From positions 1 to 64,000 of the forward strand of contig CACWHX010000002.1 in assembly GCA_902760845.1 (NCBI GenBank): a DNA stretch of 64,000 nt, written 5' to 3'. Numbering within the stretch: position 1 is the stretch's first letter; each line of letters starts with the position of its first letter. The position numbers and the translations under genes are program-made. This document shows positions 41,156 to 50,184 of the stretch, piece after piece. The notes below the pieces were generated by a model. The model was not told the DNA's origin, did not search any database, and saw only the letters and a list, made by a program, of their open reading frames with translations. The DNA comes from Oscillospiraceae bacterium. Its GTDB lineage: Bacteria > Bacillota > Clostridia > Oscillospirales > Oscillospiraceae.

Positions 41156-43075
41156 ATGGCAAAGAAACAGTTCAAGGCAGAATCCAAGAGAATGCTGGAC
41201 ATGATGATTAACTCCATCTACACGCACAAGGAAATTTTTCTGCGTGAGATCATCTCCAACGCATCGGACGCGATCGACAAGCTCTGCTACCTGTCGCTGA
41301 CGGATGAAAACGTCGGCATGGAGCGCGGCGATTTCAGGATTCGCATCGCGGTCGATAAGGACGAGCGGCGCATCACCGTGTCCGACAACGGCATCGGCAT
41401 GACGAAGGAGGAGCTGGAGAAGAATCTCGGCGTCATCGCGCACAGCGGCTCGTTGAAGTTCAAGGACGATCTCGGCGAGGACGCGCAGGAGGACGCCGCC
41501 ATCGACATCATCGGCCAGTTCGGCGTAGGCTTTTATTCCGCGTTCATGGTGTCGGACAAGGTCACGGTCATCAGCCGGGCCTACGGCTCGGAGCAGGCGT
41601 ATCAGTGGGAGTCCTCCGGGGCGGACGGCTATACGATCACCGAGGCGGAAAAGGAGACCGTCGGCACCGACGTAATCATGCACGTCAAGCCCGACGACAG
41701 CGCGGGCGAAAAGTACAGCACCTATCTTGAAACCTGGAAGATCATGATGCTCGTGCGCAAGTACTCCGACTATATCCGCTGGCCGATCGTCATGGATGTG
41801 GAGAAAAACGACTGGGTCGAGACCGGCGAGAAGGATGAAAACGGCGAGCCGAAGATGCAGATGGTCAATACCGTCGAGGAGCAGACCGTCAACAGCATGA
41901 TCCCCATCTGGCAGCGCAGCCGCCAGGAAGCGACAGATGAAGAATGCATTGCGTTCTATAAAGAGAAATATCATGATAACGACGACCCGCTGGCCGTCAT
42001 CCGCGTAAACGCCGAGGGGCTTATCTCGTACCGCGCGCTGCTGTTCATCCCGTCCAAGACGCCGGAGAATTTCTACACCCGCGAGAGCGAGCCGGGTCTG
42101 GAGCTGTACAGCTCCGGCGTGATGATTATGGACAAATGCGCCGACCTGCTGCCGGACTGCTATGCGTTCGCGCGCGGCGTGGTCGATTCGCCCGATCTGT
42201 CGCTGAACATCTCCCGCGAGATGCTGCAGCACGACCGGCAGCTCAAGCTCATCGCCTCCAATCTCAGCAAGAAGATGAAGGCGGAGCTGACGAGGCTCCT
42301 CAAAAACGACCGCGAGAAGTACGAGACGTTCTACCGCAGCTTCGGCATGGTGCTGCGTGCCGGCGTCATCTCCGAGTATGGCGATAAGCTCGACGAGATC
42401 AAGGACCTGCTGCTCTACAACGTGGACGAGACGAAGCTCGTCACGCTCCGGGAATATGTGGACGCGATGCCCGTCGAGCAGGAGAAAATTTACTATGCCT
42501 GCGGCGACAATATCCGCCGCCTGCTCAGCCTGCCGCAGGCGGAGCAGCTGCACGCGCGCGGCTATGAGATTCTCTGCATGACCTCGCAGCTGGACGAATA
42601 TTTTGTCGATACGATGAAGTCCTACGACGAGAAGCCCTTCTGCAACATCGCCGCCGAGGATCTCGGTCTGGAGAGCGAGGAGGAGAAGAAGGAGACCGAG
42701 CAGAAGGAGGCCGAAGCCAAGGAACTGCTCGATTTCGTGAAGGAGACGCTGGGCGAGGCGGTGAGCTCCGTGAAGCTGTCGCACAAGCTCGTGAGCGGCG
42801 CGGTCTGTCTCAGCACGGAGGGCGGCGTCACGCTGGAGATGGAGCGGTATTTCCGCAGCATGCCCGGCGCGCCGGACCATATCAAGGCCATCCGTGTGCT
42901 GGAGTTCAACGGCGGCCACCATGCGTTTCAGGAGATGCGGGAGGCATTCGACGCCGGCGACCGCGAGAAGGCCGCGAAGCTCGCGAAGATTCTGCACGCG
43001 CAGGCGCTGCTCATCGCGGGCGAGCCGCTGGACGATCCCGCGGCGTATTCAGAGCTCGTCTGCGAGCTGATTTGA
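41156..43075 (+). CDS. htpG: Chaperone HtpG (Hsp90)
   Basis: A 639-residue Hsp90. The N-terminal ATPase (KQFKAESKRMLDMMINSIYTHKEIFLREIISNASDAIDKL; DNGIGMTKEE; GQFGVGFYSAFMV) is intact. The middle domain and the dimerisation domain follow, without the C-terminal MEEVD of eukaryotes. There is a Glu/Lys-rich segment before the C-terminal domain (EEEKKETEQKEAEAKELLD). GGAGG is 11 bases before the ATG at 41156; a TTG at 41138 overlaps that site and is not used. Confidence 0.94.
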   Translation: MAKKQFKAESKRMLDMMINSIYTHKEIFLREIISNASDAIDKLCYLSLTDENVGMERGDFRIRIAVDKDERRITVSDNGIGMTKEELEKNLGVIAHSGSLKFKDDLGEDAQEDAAIDIIGQFGVGFYSAFMVSDKVTVISRAYGSEQAYQWESSGADGYTITEAEKETVGTDVIMHVKPDDSAGEKYSTYLETWKIMMLVRKYSDYIRWPIVMDVEKNDWVETGEKDENGEPKMQMVNTVEEQTVNSMIPIWQRSRQEATDEECIAFYKEKYHDNDDPLAVIRVNAEGLISYRALLFIPSKTPENFYTRESEPGLELYSSGVMIMDKCADLLPDCYAFARGVVDSPDLSLNISREMLQHDRQLKLIASNLSKKMKAELTRLLKNDREKYETFYRSFGMVLRAGVISEYGDKLDEIKDLLLYNVDETKLVTLREYVDAMPVEQEKIYYACGDNIRRLLSLPQAEQLHARGYEILCMTSQLDEYFVDTMKSYDEKPFCNIAAEDLGLESEEEKKETEQKEAEAKELLDFVKETLGEAVSSVKLSHKLVSGAVCLSTEGGVTLEMERYFRSMPGAPDHIKAIRVLEFNGGHHAFQEMREAFDAGDREKAAKLAKILHAQALLIAGEPLDDPAAYSELVCELI

Positions 43076-43162
43076 CGGACGCCCCGCACCCCCGCGGCGG
43101 ACGGCCGGACGCTGCACGCCGCGGGGCCGCGCGGGACGCTTTGAGAAAGGAGCGAGGACGCC

Positions 43163-44449
43163 ATGGACGCACGGCTTGGGCTATATCTTCATATTCCGTT
43201 CTGCGCGAGCAAGTGCGGCTATTGCGACTTTTACTCCAGGGCCGGCTGCGAGGGCGACATGCCGCGCTATCAGCAGGCGCTGCTGACGCACATCCGCGAG
43301 GCCGCGCCGCGCATTGCGCCGGCGTACATCGACACGGTGTACTTCGGCGGCGGCACGCCGAGCTATTACGGCGCGAAGCGCCTGTGCGAGCTGCTGGACG
43401 AGATCAAGGCCACGGGCCGGCTGCTCAAAAGCGCGGAAATCACCGTGGAGGCGAATCCCGACAGCATGAAGCGCGCCGACCTGCGCCAGCTGCGCAAGGC
43501 GGGCGTGAACCGGCTCTCGATCGGGATGCAGTCGGCCAACAACGACATTTTGAAAATGATCGGCCGGCGGCACAACTTCAAGCAGGTTGAGCTGGCGATG
43601 CGCGATGCCCGCGCGGCGGGCTTTGACAACATCAGTCTCGATCTGATCTATGGCCTGCCGAGCCAGACCCGGGACGAATGGGCCGACACGCTGGCGCGCG
43701 CCATTGCGCTGCACCCGGAGCACATCTCCGGCTACGGGCTGAAGCTGGAGCCCGGCACTCCGATGTATGAATATGCCGACTCGCCGCTGCTCCCGGGCGA
43801 TGACGAGCAGGCGGATATGTATCTGTCCATGGTCGATACGCTGGAGCGATACGGCTATGCGCAGTATGAAATATCAAATTTCTGCATCCGGGGCTACGAA
43901 TCGAGACATAATCTGAAGTATTGGCGGCTGGAGGACTACATGGGCTTCGGCCCCGGCGCGCACTCGTGCATGGGCCGGCTGCGATACAGCTACGTCCGCG
44001 ACCTGGACGGGTATATCGACGGCGTTCTCGGCAGCGGCAATATGATGGATGAATATGAGCAGATCGACGATTTTGAGCGCGGCGCGGAGTATCTGATGCT
44101 GGGCATGCGCACGGTGCGGGGTATCGCGCGCGCGGAGTACGCCGCCATCTACTGCAGCAGCTTCGACGAGATCGAGCAGCAGCTGCGGGAATTTGAAAAA
44201 CGCGGCTGGGCGCTGGAGGAGAAGGGGCGCTGGCACTTTACGCCGGAGGGTTTTTTGCTCTCCAACACGCTGATCGGAAAGCTGCTCGAGGCGCAGACCG
44301 ACCGCAGGGCGGAGCGCAATCCGTGGATGAAATCACAGATAGAGAAAGAAGAAAGGCAGGCGCTGCCGATCAGTGCGGAAGAGGCGCTTGCAGATACATA
44401 TCGCAGGAGTGTGCTCCTGCAAAGTGGGGACAGGGATGAAAGCGTATGA
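43163..44449 (+). CDS. hemW: Radical SAM heme chaperone HemW
   Basis: A 428-residue protein. The radical SAM cluster motif CxxxCxxC (Cys14, Cys18, Cys21 in IPFCASKCGYCDF) is followed by the family VYFGGGTPSYYGAKRLCELL and EANPDSM. The C-terminal HemN-like domain is present. HemW inserts heme into target proteins; older notes call it oxygen-independent coproporphyrinogen oxidase, which lacks support because the HemN-specific N-terminus is missing. AAAGGAGCGAGG precedes the ATG; the stop overlaps vanW (ATGA). Confidence 0.92.
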   Translation: MDARLGLYLHIPFCASKCGYCDFYSRAGCEGDMPRYQQALLTHIREAAPRIAPAYIDTVYFGGGTPSYYGAKRLCELLDEIKATGRLLKSAEITVEANPDSMKRADLRQLRKAGVNRLSIGMQSANNDILKMIGRRHNFKQVELAMRDARAAGFDNISLDLIYGLPSQTRDEWADTLARAIALHPEHISGYGLKLEPGTPMYEYADSPLLPGDDEQADMYLSMVDTLERYGYAQYEISNFCIRGYESRHNLKYWRLEDYMGFGPGAHSCMGRLRYSYVRDLDGYIDGVLGSGNMMDEYEQIDDFERGAEYLMLGMRTVRGIARAEYAAIYCSSFDEIEQQLREFEKRGWALEEKGRWHFTPEGFLLSNTLIGKLLEAQTDRRAERNPWMKSQIEKEERQALPISAEEALADTYRRSVLLQSGDRDESV

Positions 44450-46251
44450 ACAATGAAACCAAACAGAAGCTGGAACAGTCTGCGCGGCAGGAGGCCGCGG
44501 ATTTCGCGCGGGCGGAACGGGAGGCGCGCCGCGGCGCGGATCGCGCCGCCGGCAAGGCCGCGCCGGCAAAGCCGCGCGCGGCGGAGCAGTCCAGACAGCG
44601 GGCGGCCGCGGCAAAGGCACAGCCGCCGCGAAATCCGCATGCGAAAAAGCGGTCTGGCGGGCGCAGGGCGGCCCTGATTGCGGGCGTCGTCGTCGCGGTG
44701 CTGTGCGTCGCGCTGCTTGTCGGCGCGCTCATCACGGCGCAGCGGGACACGATTTTTCCGAATGTGACGTTCAACGGCACGGACCTGGCCGGCATGACGC
44801 AGGCGGAAGCGGAGGAGACCATCCGCGAGACCGGCTTCGCGGACGCGGACGCCACCGTGCTCACCGTCACGCTGCCCGGCAGCGTCACGCTGGATGTCAC
44901 CGCCGGCGACACCGGCTTTACTGCCACCGCGGAGGAGACCGCGCAGGCGGCGTGGAATTACGGCCGGGACGGCAATCTGATTACGAATTTCTTTACCTAT
45001 CTGCGCGCCGCGTTCTCCGGCAGGGAGCTTGCCGACGAGCTGAGCGACGGCGTGGACGAGGCGGCGCTTCGCAGCAAGGTGGAGGCGGCGGCCGCCGCGT
45101 CCAACGACGCAATCTCCGAGGCCAACATGGGCGTGGATGAGGAAGCGTCCGAGCTGCGGCTGATTAAGGGCGCGGCCCGCCTAGCCGTGGACGCCGACAC
45201 GCTTTATGCGCTGGTGACGGACAGCCTGCGCGCACACACGCGGGAGGCGGCATACGACATCGGCGCGGAGGACGACACGGAGATCGACATGCAGGAGCTG
45301 CACGACTCCGTGTGCGGCGATCCCGTGAACGCGCGCTACGACTCCGAGACCAAGCAGATCGTGGAAGGCAAGCCCGGCGTGGAGTTTGACGTGGATGAGG
45401 CGCAGCGGCTCTGGGACAGGGCCGAGCTCGGCGAGCTGGTGCGCATCCCCGTGACGCTGACGCAGCCGGATTTCCTGGCGGCGGATGTCACAGAGCTGTT
45501 TCACGACAAGCTTTCGGGCAAGACGACCTCGCTCTCCGGCAGCTCCGGCAACCGCATCACGAACGTCACGCTCGCGGCGCAGCATATCGACGGCGTGATC
45601 CTGGAGCCGGGCGACACGTTCTCCTATAACCAGACGGTCGGCCAGCGCACCACGGCCAACGGCTTCAAAGAGGCTGGCGCCTACGCCAACGGAAAGGTCG
45701 TGCAGGAGGTCGGCGGCGGCATCTGCCAGGTGTCCTCCACGCTGTATTACTGCACGCTGGTCGCGAATCTGAAGATCGTGTCCCGCACGAATCACTATTT
45801 CACCGTCGGCTATATTGAGCCGGGCATGGACGCCACAGTGAGCTGGGGCGCGCCGGATTTTCAGTTCCAGAACGACCGCACGTTCCCGATCAAAATCCAC
45901 GCCTATGTCAGCGGCGGTTCGCTCACGGTGGAGATCTGGGGCACGGACGTGGACGGCAGCTACGTGAAAATGGACTATACCGTGAGCGGCCTCACCGCCA
46001 CGACCTACCGCGGCGTTTACGCGGCGGACGGCACGTGCATCAGCCGCACGCAGGAGGCCACGAGCGTCTATCACTCGCACGATACGACCCCGTCGCCGAC
46101 CTCTACGCCGACGCCGGTCTCCACACCGACAGCCGAGACGCCAACGCCGGAAACGCCCACACCCGAGACCCCGACGCCCGAGACGCCGGCCGAACCGGCG
46201 ACGCCGGAGGCGCCCGCGCCGGATGGAACCGGGGAAACCGGCACAGAATAA
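44446..46251 (+). CDS. VanW family cell-surface protein
   Basis: A 601-residue bitopic protein. A charged cytoplasmic region (1-65, Ala/Arg-rich) precedes one membrane helix (about 77-98). Putative peptidoglycan-binding (PG_binding_4-like) segments (about 110-340) and a VanW domain follow (about 370-515; FSYNQTVGQRTTANGF, VQEVGGGICQVSSTLYYCTLVAN). The tail is a Thr-Pro-Glu repeat region (about 545-601; repeats of ETPTP), probably spanning the wall. VanW occurs in some vancomycin-resistance clusters, but its role is unknown; nothing here implies resistance. Translationally coupled to hemW. Confidence 0.85.
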   Translation: MNNETKQKLEQSARQEAADFARAEREARRGADRAAGKAAPAKPRAAEQSRQRAAAAKAQPPRNPHAKKRSGGRRAALIAGVVVAVLCVALLVGALITAQRDTIFPNVTFNGTDLAGMTQAEAEETIRETGFADADATVLTVTLPGSVTLDVTAGDTGFTATAEETAQAAWNYGRDGNLITNFFTYLRAAFSGRELADELSDGVDEAALRSKVEAAAAASNDAISEANMGVDEEASELRLIKGAARLAVDADTLYALVTDSLRAHTREAAYDIGAEDDTEIDMQELHDSVCGDPVNARYDSETKQIVEGKPGVEFDVDEAQRLWDRAELGELVRIPVTLTQPDFLAADVTELFHDKLSGKTTSLSGSSGNRITNVTLAAQHIDGVILEPGDTFSYNQTVGQRTTANGFKEAGAYANGKVVQEVGGGICQVSSTLYYCTLVANLKIVSRTNHYFTVGYIEPGMDATVSWGAPDFQFQNDRTFPIKIHAYVSGGSLTVEIWGTDVDGSYVKMDYTVSGLTATTYRGVYAADGTCISRTQEATSVYHSHDTTPSPTSTPTPVSTPTAETPTPETPTPETPTPETPAEPATPEAPAPDGTGETGTE

Positions 46252-46290
46252 GTTTTATACCAAAGACTGAATATAGAGGAGACGAGAAAC

Positions 46291-48243
46291 ATGGCAAAAG
46301 AGAAGTTTTTCATCACGACCCCGATCTATTATCCATCGGATAAGCTCCATATCGGCCATACCTACTGCACGGTCGCGACGGACTCCATCGCGCGCTATAA
46401 GCGGCTGCGCGGCTATGACGTGCTGTTTCTCACGGGCACCGACGAGCATGGCCAGAAGATCGAGGAAAAGGCCAGGGAGGCCGGCGTGACGCCGAAGCAG
46501 TTTGTGGATCAGATCGTGGAAGGGCCGGGCGGCATTCTGGACCTGTGGAAGCTGATGAACATCTCCAACGACCGGTTCATCCGCACCACGGACGACTATC
46601 ATGTCGTGGCCATCCAGCGCATCTTCCGCAAGATGTATGACAACGGCGACATTTACAAGGGCAAGTATTCCGGCATGTACTGCACGCCGTGCGAGAGCTT
46701 CTGGACCGAGAGCCAGCTCGTGAACGGCAAATGCCCGGACTGCGGCCGCGATGTGAAGTACGCCGAGGAGGAGGCCTATTTCTTCCGGCTCTCCAAGTAT
46801 GCCAAGCCCGTGCGCGACCTGCTGGAGACCGGCACGTTCCTGGAGCCGGCCTCCCGCGTGAACGAGATGATTAAAAACTTCATCGAGCCGGGGCTGGAGG
46901 ACCTCTGCGTCTCCCGCACGAGCTTCTCCTGGGGCATCCCCGTCGATTTCGATCCGGGCCACGTCGTCTATGTGTGGATCGACGCGCTTGCGAACTATAT
47001 CACCGCGCTCGGCTATGAAAACGACCGGTATCACGACTATGCGGACTACTGGCCCGGTGTAAACATCGTCGGCAAGGAGATCGTGCGCTTCCATTCCATC
47101 ATCTGGCCGGCCATGCTGATGAGCCTCGGCGAGCCGGTGCCGAAGAAGGTGTTCGGCCACGGCTGGCTGCTGATCGACGGCGGCAAGATGTCCAAATCCA
47201 AGGGCAACGTGGCGGACCCCTATCTGCTGGCGGAGCGCTACGGCGTGGACGCGCTGCGCTTTTTCCTGCTGCGCACGTTCCCCTTCGGCTCGGACGGCAA
47301 CTTCTCCAACGAGCTGCTCATCTCCTGCATCAACGCCGACCTTGCAAACGATCTCGGCAACCTTGTCTCCCGCACGACGGCGATGGTGCAGAAGTATTTC
47401 GGCGGGCGACTCCCGGCGGAGCAGGAGGCCGACGACGCGATGGACGCGGAGCTCGTGTCCATGGTGTCCGCCCTGCATGCGCGCTACGGCGGGGAGATGG
47501 ACCGCTTTGCGCCGCAGAACGCGCTTGCGGAGGTCTTTAAGGTTCTCTCCCGCGCCAACAAGTATATCGACGAAAATACGCCGTGGATCCTCGTCAGGGA
47601 CGAGGCGAAAAAGCCGCGTCTCGCCCGCGTGCTGTATAACCTGCTGGAAACCATCCGCATCTGCGCGGGACTGCTGACTCCGTTTATGCCGGATACCGCC
47701 GCCGAGATCGAGCGGCGCATCCACGTCGAGCCGGCGACATGGGAGTCGCTCGGCCAGTTCGGTCTGCTGCCTGCGGACGCGGCCGTGACGCCCGGCGAGG
47801 CGCTCTTCCCGCGTATCGACATGGACAAGGAGCTGGAAGCGCTGGAGGCGCTCAGCGCCGCGCAGAAGGAGAAGGCCGCGCAGCCGGCAAAGACAGGCGT
47901 GCCCCCGGTGCTGCCGGAGGTGAGCATTGACGATTTTGCCAAATGCGATTTTCGCGTGTGCAGGATCCTTGCCTGCGAGAAGGTCGCAAACTCGGACAAG
48001 CTGCTCCGGTTCACGCTGGACGACGGCAGCGGCGCCGAGCGGCAGATCCTCTCCGGAATGGCGCCATATTATCCGGAACCGCAGGCGCTCGTCGGAAAAA
48101 AGGTCGTCGCGATTTTGAATCTGCCCGCCCGCAAGATGGCCGGTCTGGAGTCGAACGGCATGCTCCTCTCCGCCGAGCGGGACGGGAAGGTCTACCTGAC
48201 CATTCTGGACGACGCGGTCCCCGCGGGCGCCCAGATCAGCTGA
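46291..48243 (+). CDS. metG: Methionine--tRNA ligase
   Basis: A 650-residue class I synthetase. The HIGH motif is in YPSDKLHIGHTYCTVA, the zinc-binding four-cysteine knuckle in CTPCESFWTESQLVNGKCPDC, KMSKS in GKMSKSKGNV. An anticodon-binding helical domain (about 370-530) and a C-terminal EMAP/Trbp111 tRNA-binding OB domain (about 545-650) complete it. AGGAGACG precedes the ATG. It follows vanW by 39 bases. Confidence 0.95.
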   Translation: MAKEKFFITTPIYYPSDKLHIGHTYCTVATDSIARYKRLRGYDVLFLTGTDEHGQKIEEKAREAGVTPKQFVDQIVEGPGGILDLWKLMNISNDRFIRTTDDYHVVAIQRIFRKMYDNGDIYKGKYSGMYCTPCESFWTESQLVNGKCPDCGRDVKYAEEEAYFFRLSKYAKPVRDLLETGTFLEPASRVNEMIKNFIEPGLEDLCVSRTSFSWGIPVDFDPGHVVYVWIDALANYITALGYENDRYHDYADYWPGVNIVGKEIVRFHSIIWPAMLMSLGEPVPKKVFGHGWLLIDGGKMSKSKGNVADPYLLAERYGVDALRFFLLRTFPFGSDGNFSNELLISCINADLANDLGNLVSRTTAMVQKYFGGRLPAEQEADDAMDAELVSMVSALHARYGGEMDRFAPQNALAEVFKVLSRANKYIDENTPWILVRDEAKKPRLARVLYNLLETIRICAGLLTPFMPDTAAEIERRIHVEPATWESLGQFGLLPADAAVTPGEALFPRIDMDKELEALEALSAAQKEKAAQPAKTGVPPVLPEVSIDDFAKCDFRVCRILACEKVANSDKLLRFTLDDGSGAERQILSGMAPYYPEPQALVGKKVVAILNLPARKMAGLESNGMLLSAERDGKVYLTILDDAVPAGAQIS

Positions 48244-48309
48244 GCGGAACCTTTCTGACGGCATGCACGTCCTACCGTGCAGAAACCTTTGAAGGAGCGT
48301 AATGCGCCA

Positions 48310-49788
48310 TTGAAACTCTTTAGTTCGAAACCATTGTTGCCTACGGGGCCGGCCGCGGCGGCCCCCGAAAGGGAAGCTCAGCCGTCGCCGCGGCGGGAGA
48401 CGGCAAAGCGTCCGGAGCCGGAGGTCGATCCGAATCCGGAGTCCGCGCCGGACGCGGCGCCTGCGCCGCTGCCGGGGTTTGCCCCGGAGGCGGACAGGCC
48501 GGCGGCGCACGACGCCGTACATACGGCGGACGACGATGCGCCCCCCAAACGGCGCAGACGCCGCCGCAAAAAGAAAAAACGGAGCATATTCCAGCGGCTG
48601 GCGCGGCTGATCGTGGTGCTGGCGATTCTGTTCGGCATGTACCTGACGGCGGTGTTTTCCGACATCCCCTTCATCGTGAAGTGGCGCACGGCCTATATCG
48701 AGACCGCGATGGCGACGCTCAACCACAAATGGCTTGCAACGGCGTTTATCCCGCAAAGCGTCATCGACGAGGTGATGGATCGGCTGGAGGCCTCCCGCCA
48801 GGAGCAGGTCGGAAAGAACAGCCAGTGGACCAGACCGGTCACAACGCCGAGAGTCGAAGTGGTGCACCGAAACAGCACGCTCACCGATACGACGGGCATG
48901 TCGGACGAGGAGATCGCGTTTTTTGATGATTTCTGGGAAGTCGATGTCCCGTCCATGCTGGAATATGTGCGGCAATACCCGTCGGTGCTGCGTAACGGCT
49001 GGGCGCGCATCAACATCAATGAGGCGGGGCTGGACGACAGCGGCACCACGATTCAGACCGTGATGGGGGAGCAGGTGCTCGCCATCAACGCGGAGGAGCG
49101 CATCCTGATCGTGCGCGAATCCGGCACCGGCTACCGCGGGCTGCTCGTCGTGGCGAAGGACCCGGCCCGCCTGAGCCTGCAGGCGTCGGCGACGATTGGC
49201 ACCGAGGGACAGCGCGCGGGGGAAATTGCCGCGGCGCACAACGGCATCATCGGCATGACCGGCTCCGGCTTCTATGACGAGGGCGGCGTCGGCAACGGCG
49301 GGTCCATCGCCGGGTACTGTATGTGCGACGGCAAGGAGTACGGCTATCACATGGGCTCCGGCTGGAAGCGTCTGGAGCTGCACAAGGATGACCTGTTCTA
49401 CGTGCGCGACGCGGGCGACCCCGTCTCGCCAGACGTGACCGACGCGGTGGAGTTTTCCCCCGCCATGATTATCGACGGCGAAGTGCTGATCGACGGCAGC
49501 GGCTGGGGCTGGACGGATCTGCAGCCGCGCGCGTGCATCGGACAGTCGCAGTATGGCGAGATCATCATGTTGCTGATCGAGGGGCGCCGCCCCGGCATCT
49601 CCATCGGGCTCGGCGTGCCGGAGTGCGCCCAGCTCATGGCGCAGCACGAGTGCGTGCAGGCGATGAATCTCGACGGCGGCACCAGCGCCATGATTTGGTA
49701 CGACGGGGAGTATATCATGGAGAGCTCCAACCCCGTCATGACAAAAGGACGGCTGCTGCCGAACGCCTTTGTCTACGCGAGAAAATAA
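48310..49788 (+). CDS. Phosphodiester glycosidase (NAGPA-like) membrane protein
   Basis: A roughly 492-residue bitopic protein. A long Pro/Ala/Glu-rich cytoplasmic part ends in a highly basic run (RRRRRKKKKR), one membrane helix follows (about 95-120). The outer NAGPA domain (about 290-492) has GSWGWTDLQPR-like and MNLDGGTSAMIWYDGEYI motifs. NAGPA domains cleave GlcNAc-phosphodiester bonds; bacterial members are thought to act on wall or exopolysaccharide. The start is unsure: TTG at 48310 lies 12 bases after AAGGAG; a GTG at 48277 has no ribosome site. Confidence 0.8.
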   Translation: MKLFSSKPLLPTGPAAAAPEREAQPSPRRETAKRPEPEVDPNPESAPDAAPAPLPGFAPEADRPAAHDAVHTADDDAPPKRRRRRRKKKKRSIFQRLARLIVVLAILFGMYLTAVFSDIPFIVKWRTAYIETAMATLNHKWLATAFIPQSVIDEVMDRLEASRQEQVGKNSQWTRPVTTPRVEVVHRNSTLTDTTGMSDEEIAFFDDFWEVDVPSMLEYVRQYPSVLRNGWARININEAGLDDSGTTIQTVMGEQVLAINAEERILIVRESGTGYRGLLVVAKDPARLSLQASATIGTEGQRAGEIAAAHNGIIGMTGSGFYDEGGVGNGGSIAGYCMCDGKEYGYHMGSGWKRLELHKDDLFYVRDAGDPVSPDVTDAVEFSPAMIIDGEVLIDGSGWGWTDLQPRACIGQSQYGEIIMLLIEGRRPGISIGLGVPECAQLMAQHECVQAMNLDGGTSAMIWYDGEYIMESSNPVMTKGRLLPNAFVYARK

Positions 49789-49807
49789 TCGATTCAAACG
49801 ACAAACA

Positions 49808-49843
49808 ACGTCCCATGCGTCGAAAAAACGGCGCATGGGACGT
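49808..49843. terminator. Hairpin after the NAGPA gene
   Basis: ACGTCCCATGCG and its exact complement form a 12-bp stem with a 12-base loop, 20 bases after the stop. No T run on the plus strand; TTGTTTG on the minus. Probably the terminator of the upstream gene, followed at once by the repeat element. Confidence 0.45.
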
Positions 49844-49857
49844 AATCTATGTCTTGC

Positions 49858-49886
49858 AGGCGTGGATGCTCAGAACATCCACGCCT
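49858..49886. repeat. Left copy of the 29-bp hairpin flanking the repeat element
   Basis: AGGCGTGGATG and CATCCACGCCT form an 11-bp stem around CTCAGAA. The whole 29 bp recur without change at 50086-50114, on the other side of the element. This copy has no T run. Confidence 0.85.
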
Positions 49887-50085
49887 GAGCCTGTCGAAAA
49901 ACTTTTTTCGACAGGAGGAGATTGCGCTCCATGGATTGCCCTCGTTTGTGAATGCGATTCACAATAGGAGGGCAATCCATTCCGCGAGAAGTATTTTTGC
50001 CCCACGGCAAAGCCGCGGGGCAAAAATGATTTGGTTCTATTCGCGCCTTCGGGCGCGAACTCTGCGAGGCTTTTTTGATAAGCTG
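49887..50085. repeat. Structured repeat element, copy 1 (199 bp)
   Basis: Four hairpins in a row: hp1 49890-49915 (CCTGTCGAAAAA and TTTTTCGACAGG), hp2 49931-49980 (13-bp outer stem with ATGGATTGCCCTC, inner TTGTGAAT/ATTCACAA), hp3 49994-50026 (TTTTTGCCCC/GGGGCAAAAA plus CGGC/GCCG), hp4 50040-50059 (TTCGCGCC/GGCGCGAA with a TTCG loop). CTCTGCGAGG and a T run follow. The ends, GAGCCTGTCGAAAAA and (inverted) CAGCTTATCAAAAAA, are weak terminal inverted repeats. It is closely matched by 58519-58722 with compensatory changes. No protein is encoded. Either a non-autonomous mobile element or a structured RNA. Confidence 0.8.
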
Positions 50086-50122
50086 AGGCGTGGATGCTCA
50101 GAACATCCACGCCTCTTTTTTT
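50086..50122 (+). terminator. Right copy of the 29-bp hairpin, functional terminator
   Basis: Identical to 49858-49886 but followed by CTTTTTTTT, so this copy is a complete rho-independent terminator. Confidence 0.8.
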
Positions 50123-50184
50123 GCGGGTGGAAAGCGTGACGCGGCGCGGCGGCCGACCGCCGCACGGGAGCGGATGGCGCCGGC

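Noticed and set aside
41080-41156. CIRCE/HrcA heat-shock control of htpG
   Set aside because: No TTAGCACTC-N9-GAGTGCTAA inverted repeat is present; the promoter looks vegetative.
44446-46251. Vancomycin resistance cluster
   Set aside because: Only a VanW-domain protein is present; no vanA/B ligase, vanH, vanX or vanRS nearby. VanW proteins are common in Clostridia without resistance.
49858-50114. CRISPR-like repeat pair
   Set aside because: Only two 29-bp copies, each a hairpin, 199 bases apart, with a repeat-family element between them; no array, no cas genes.
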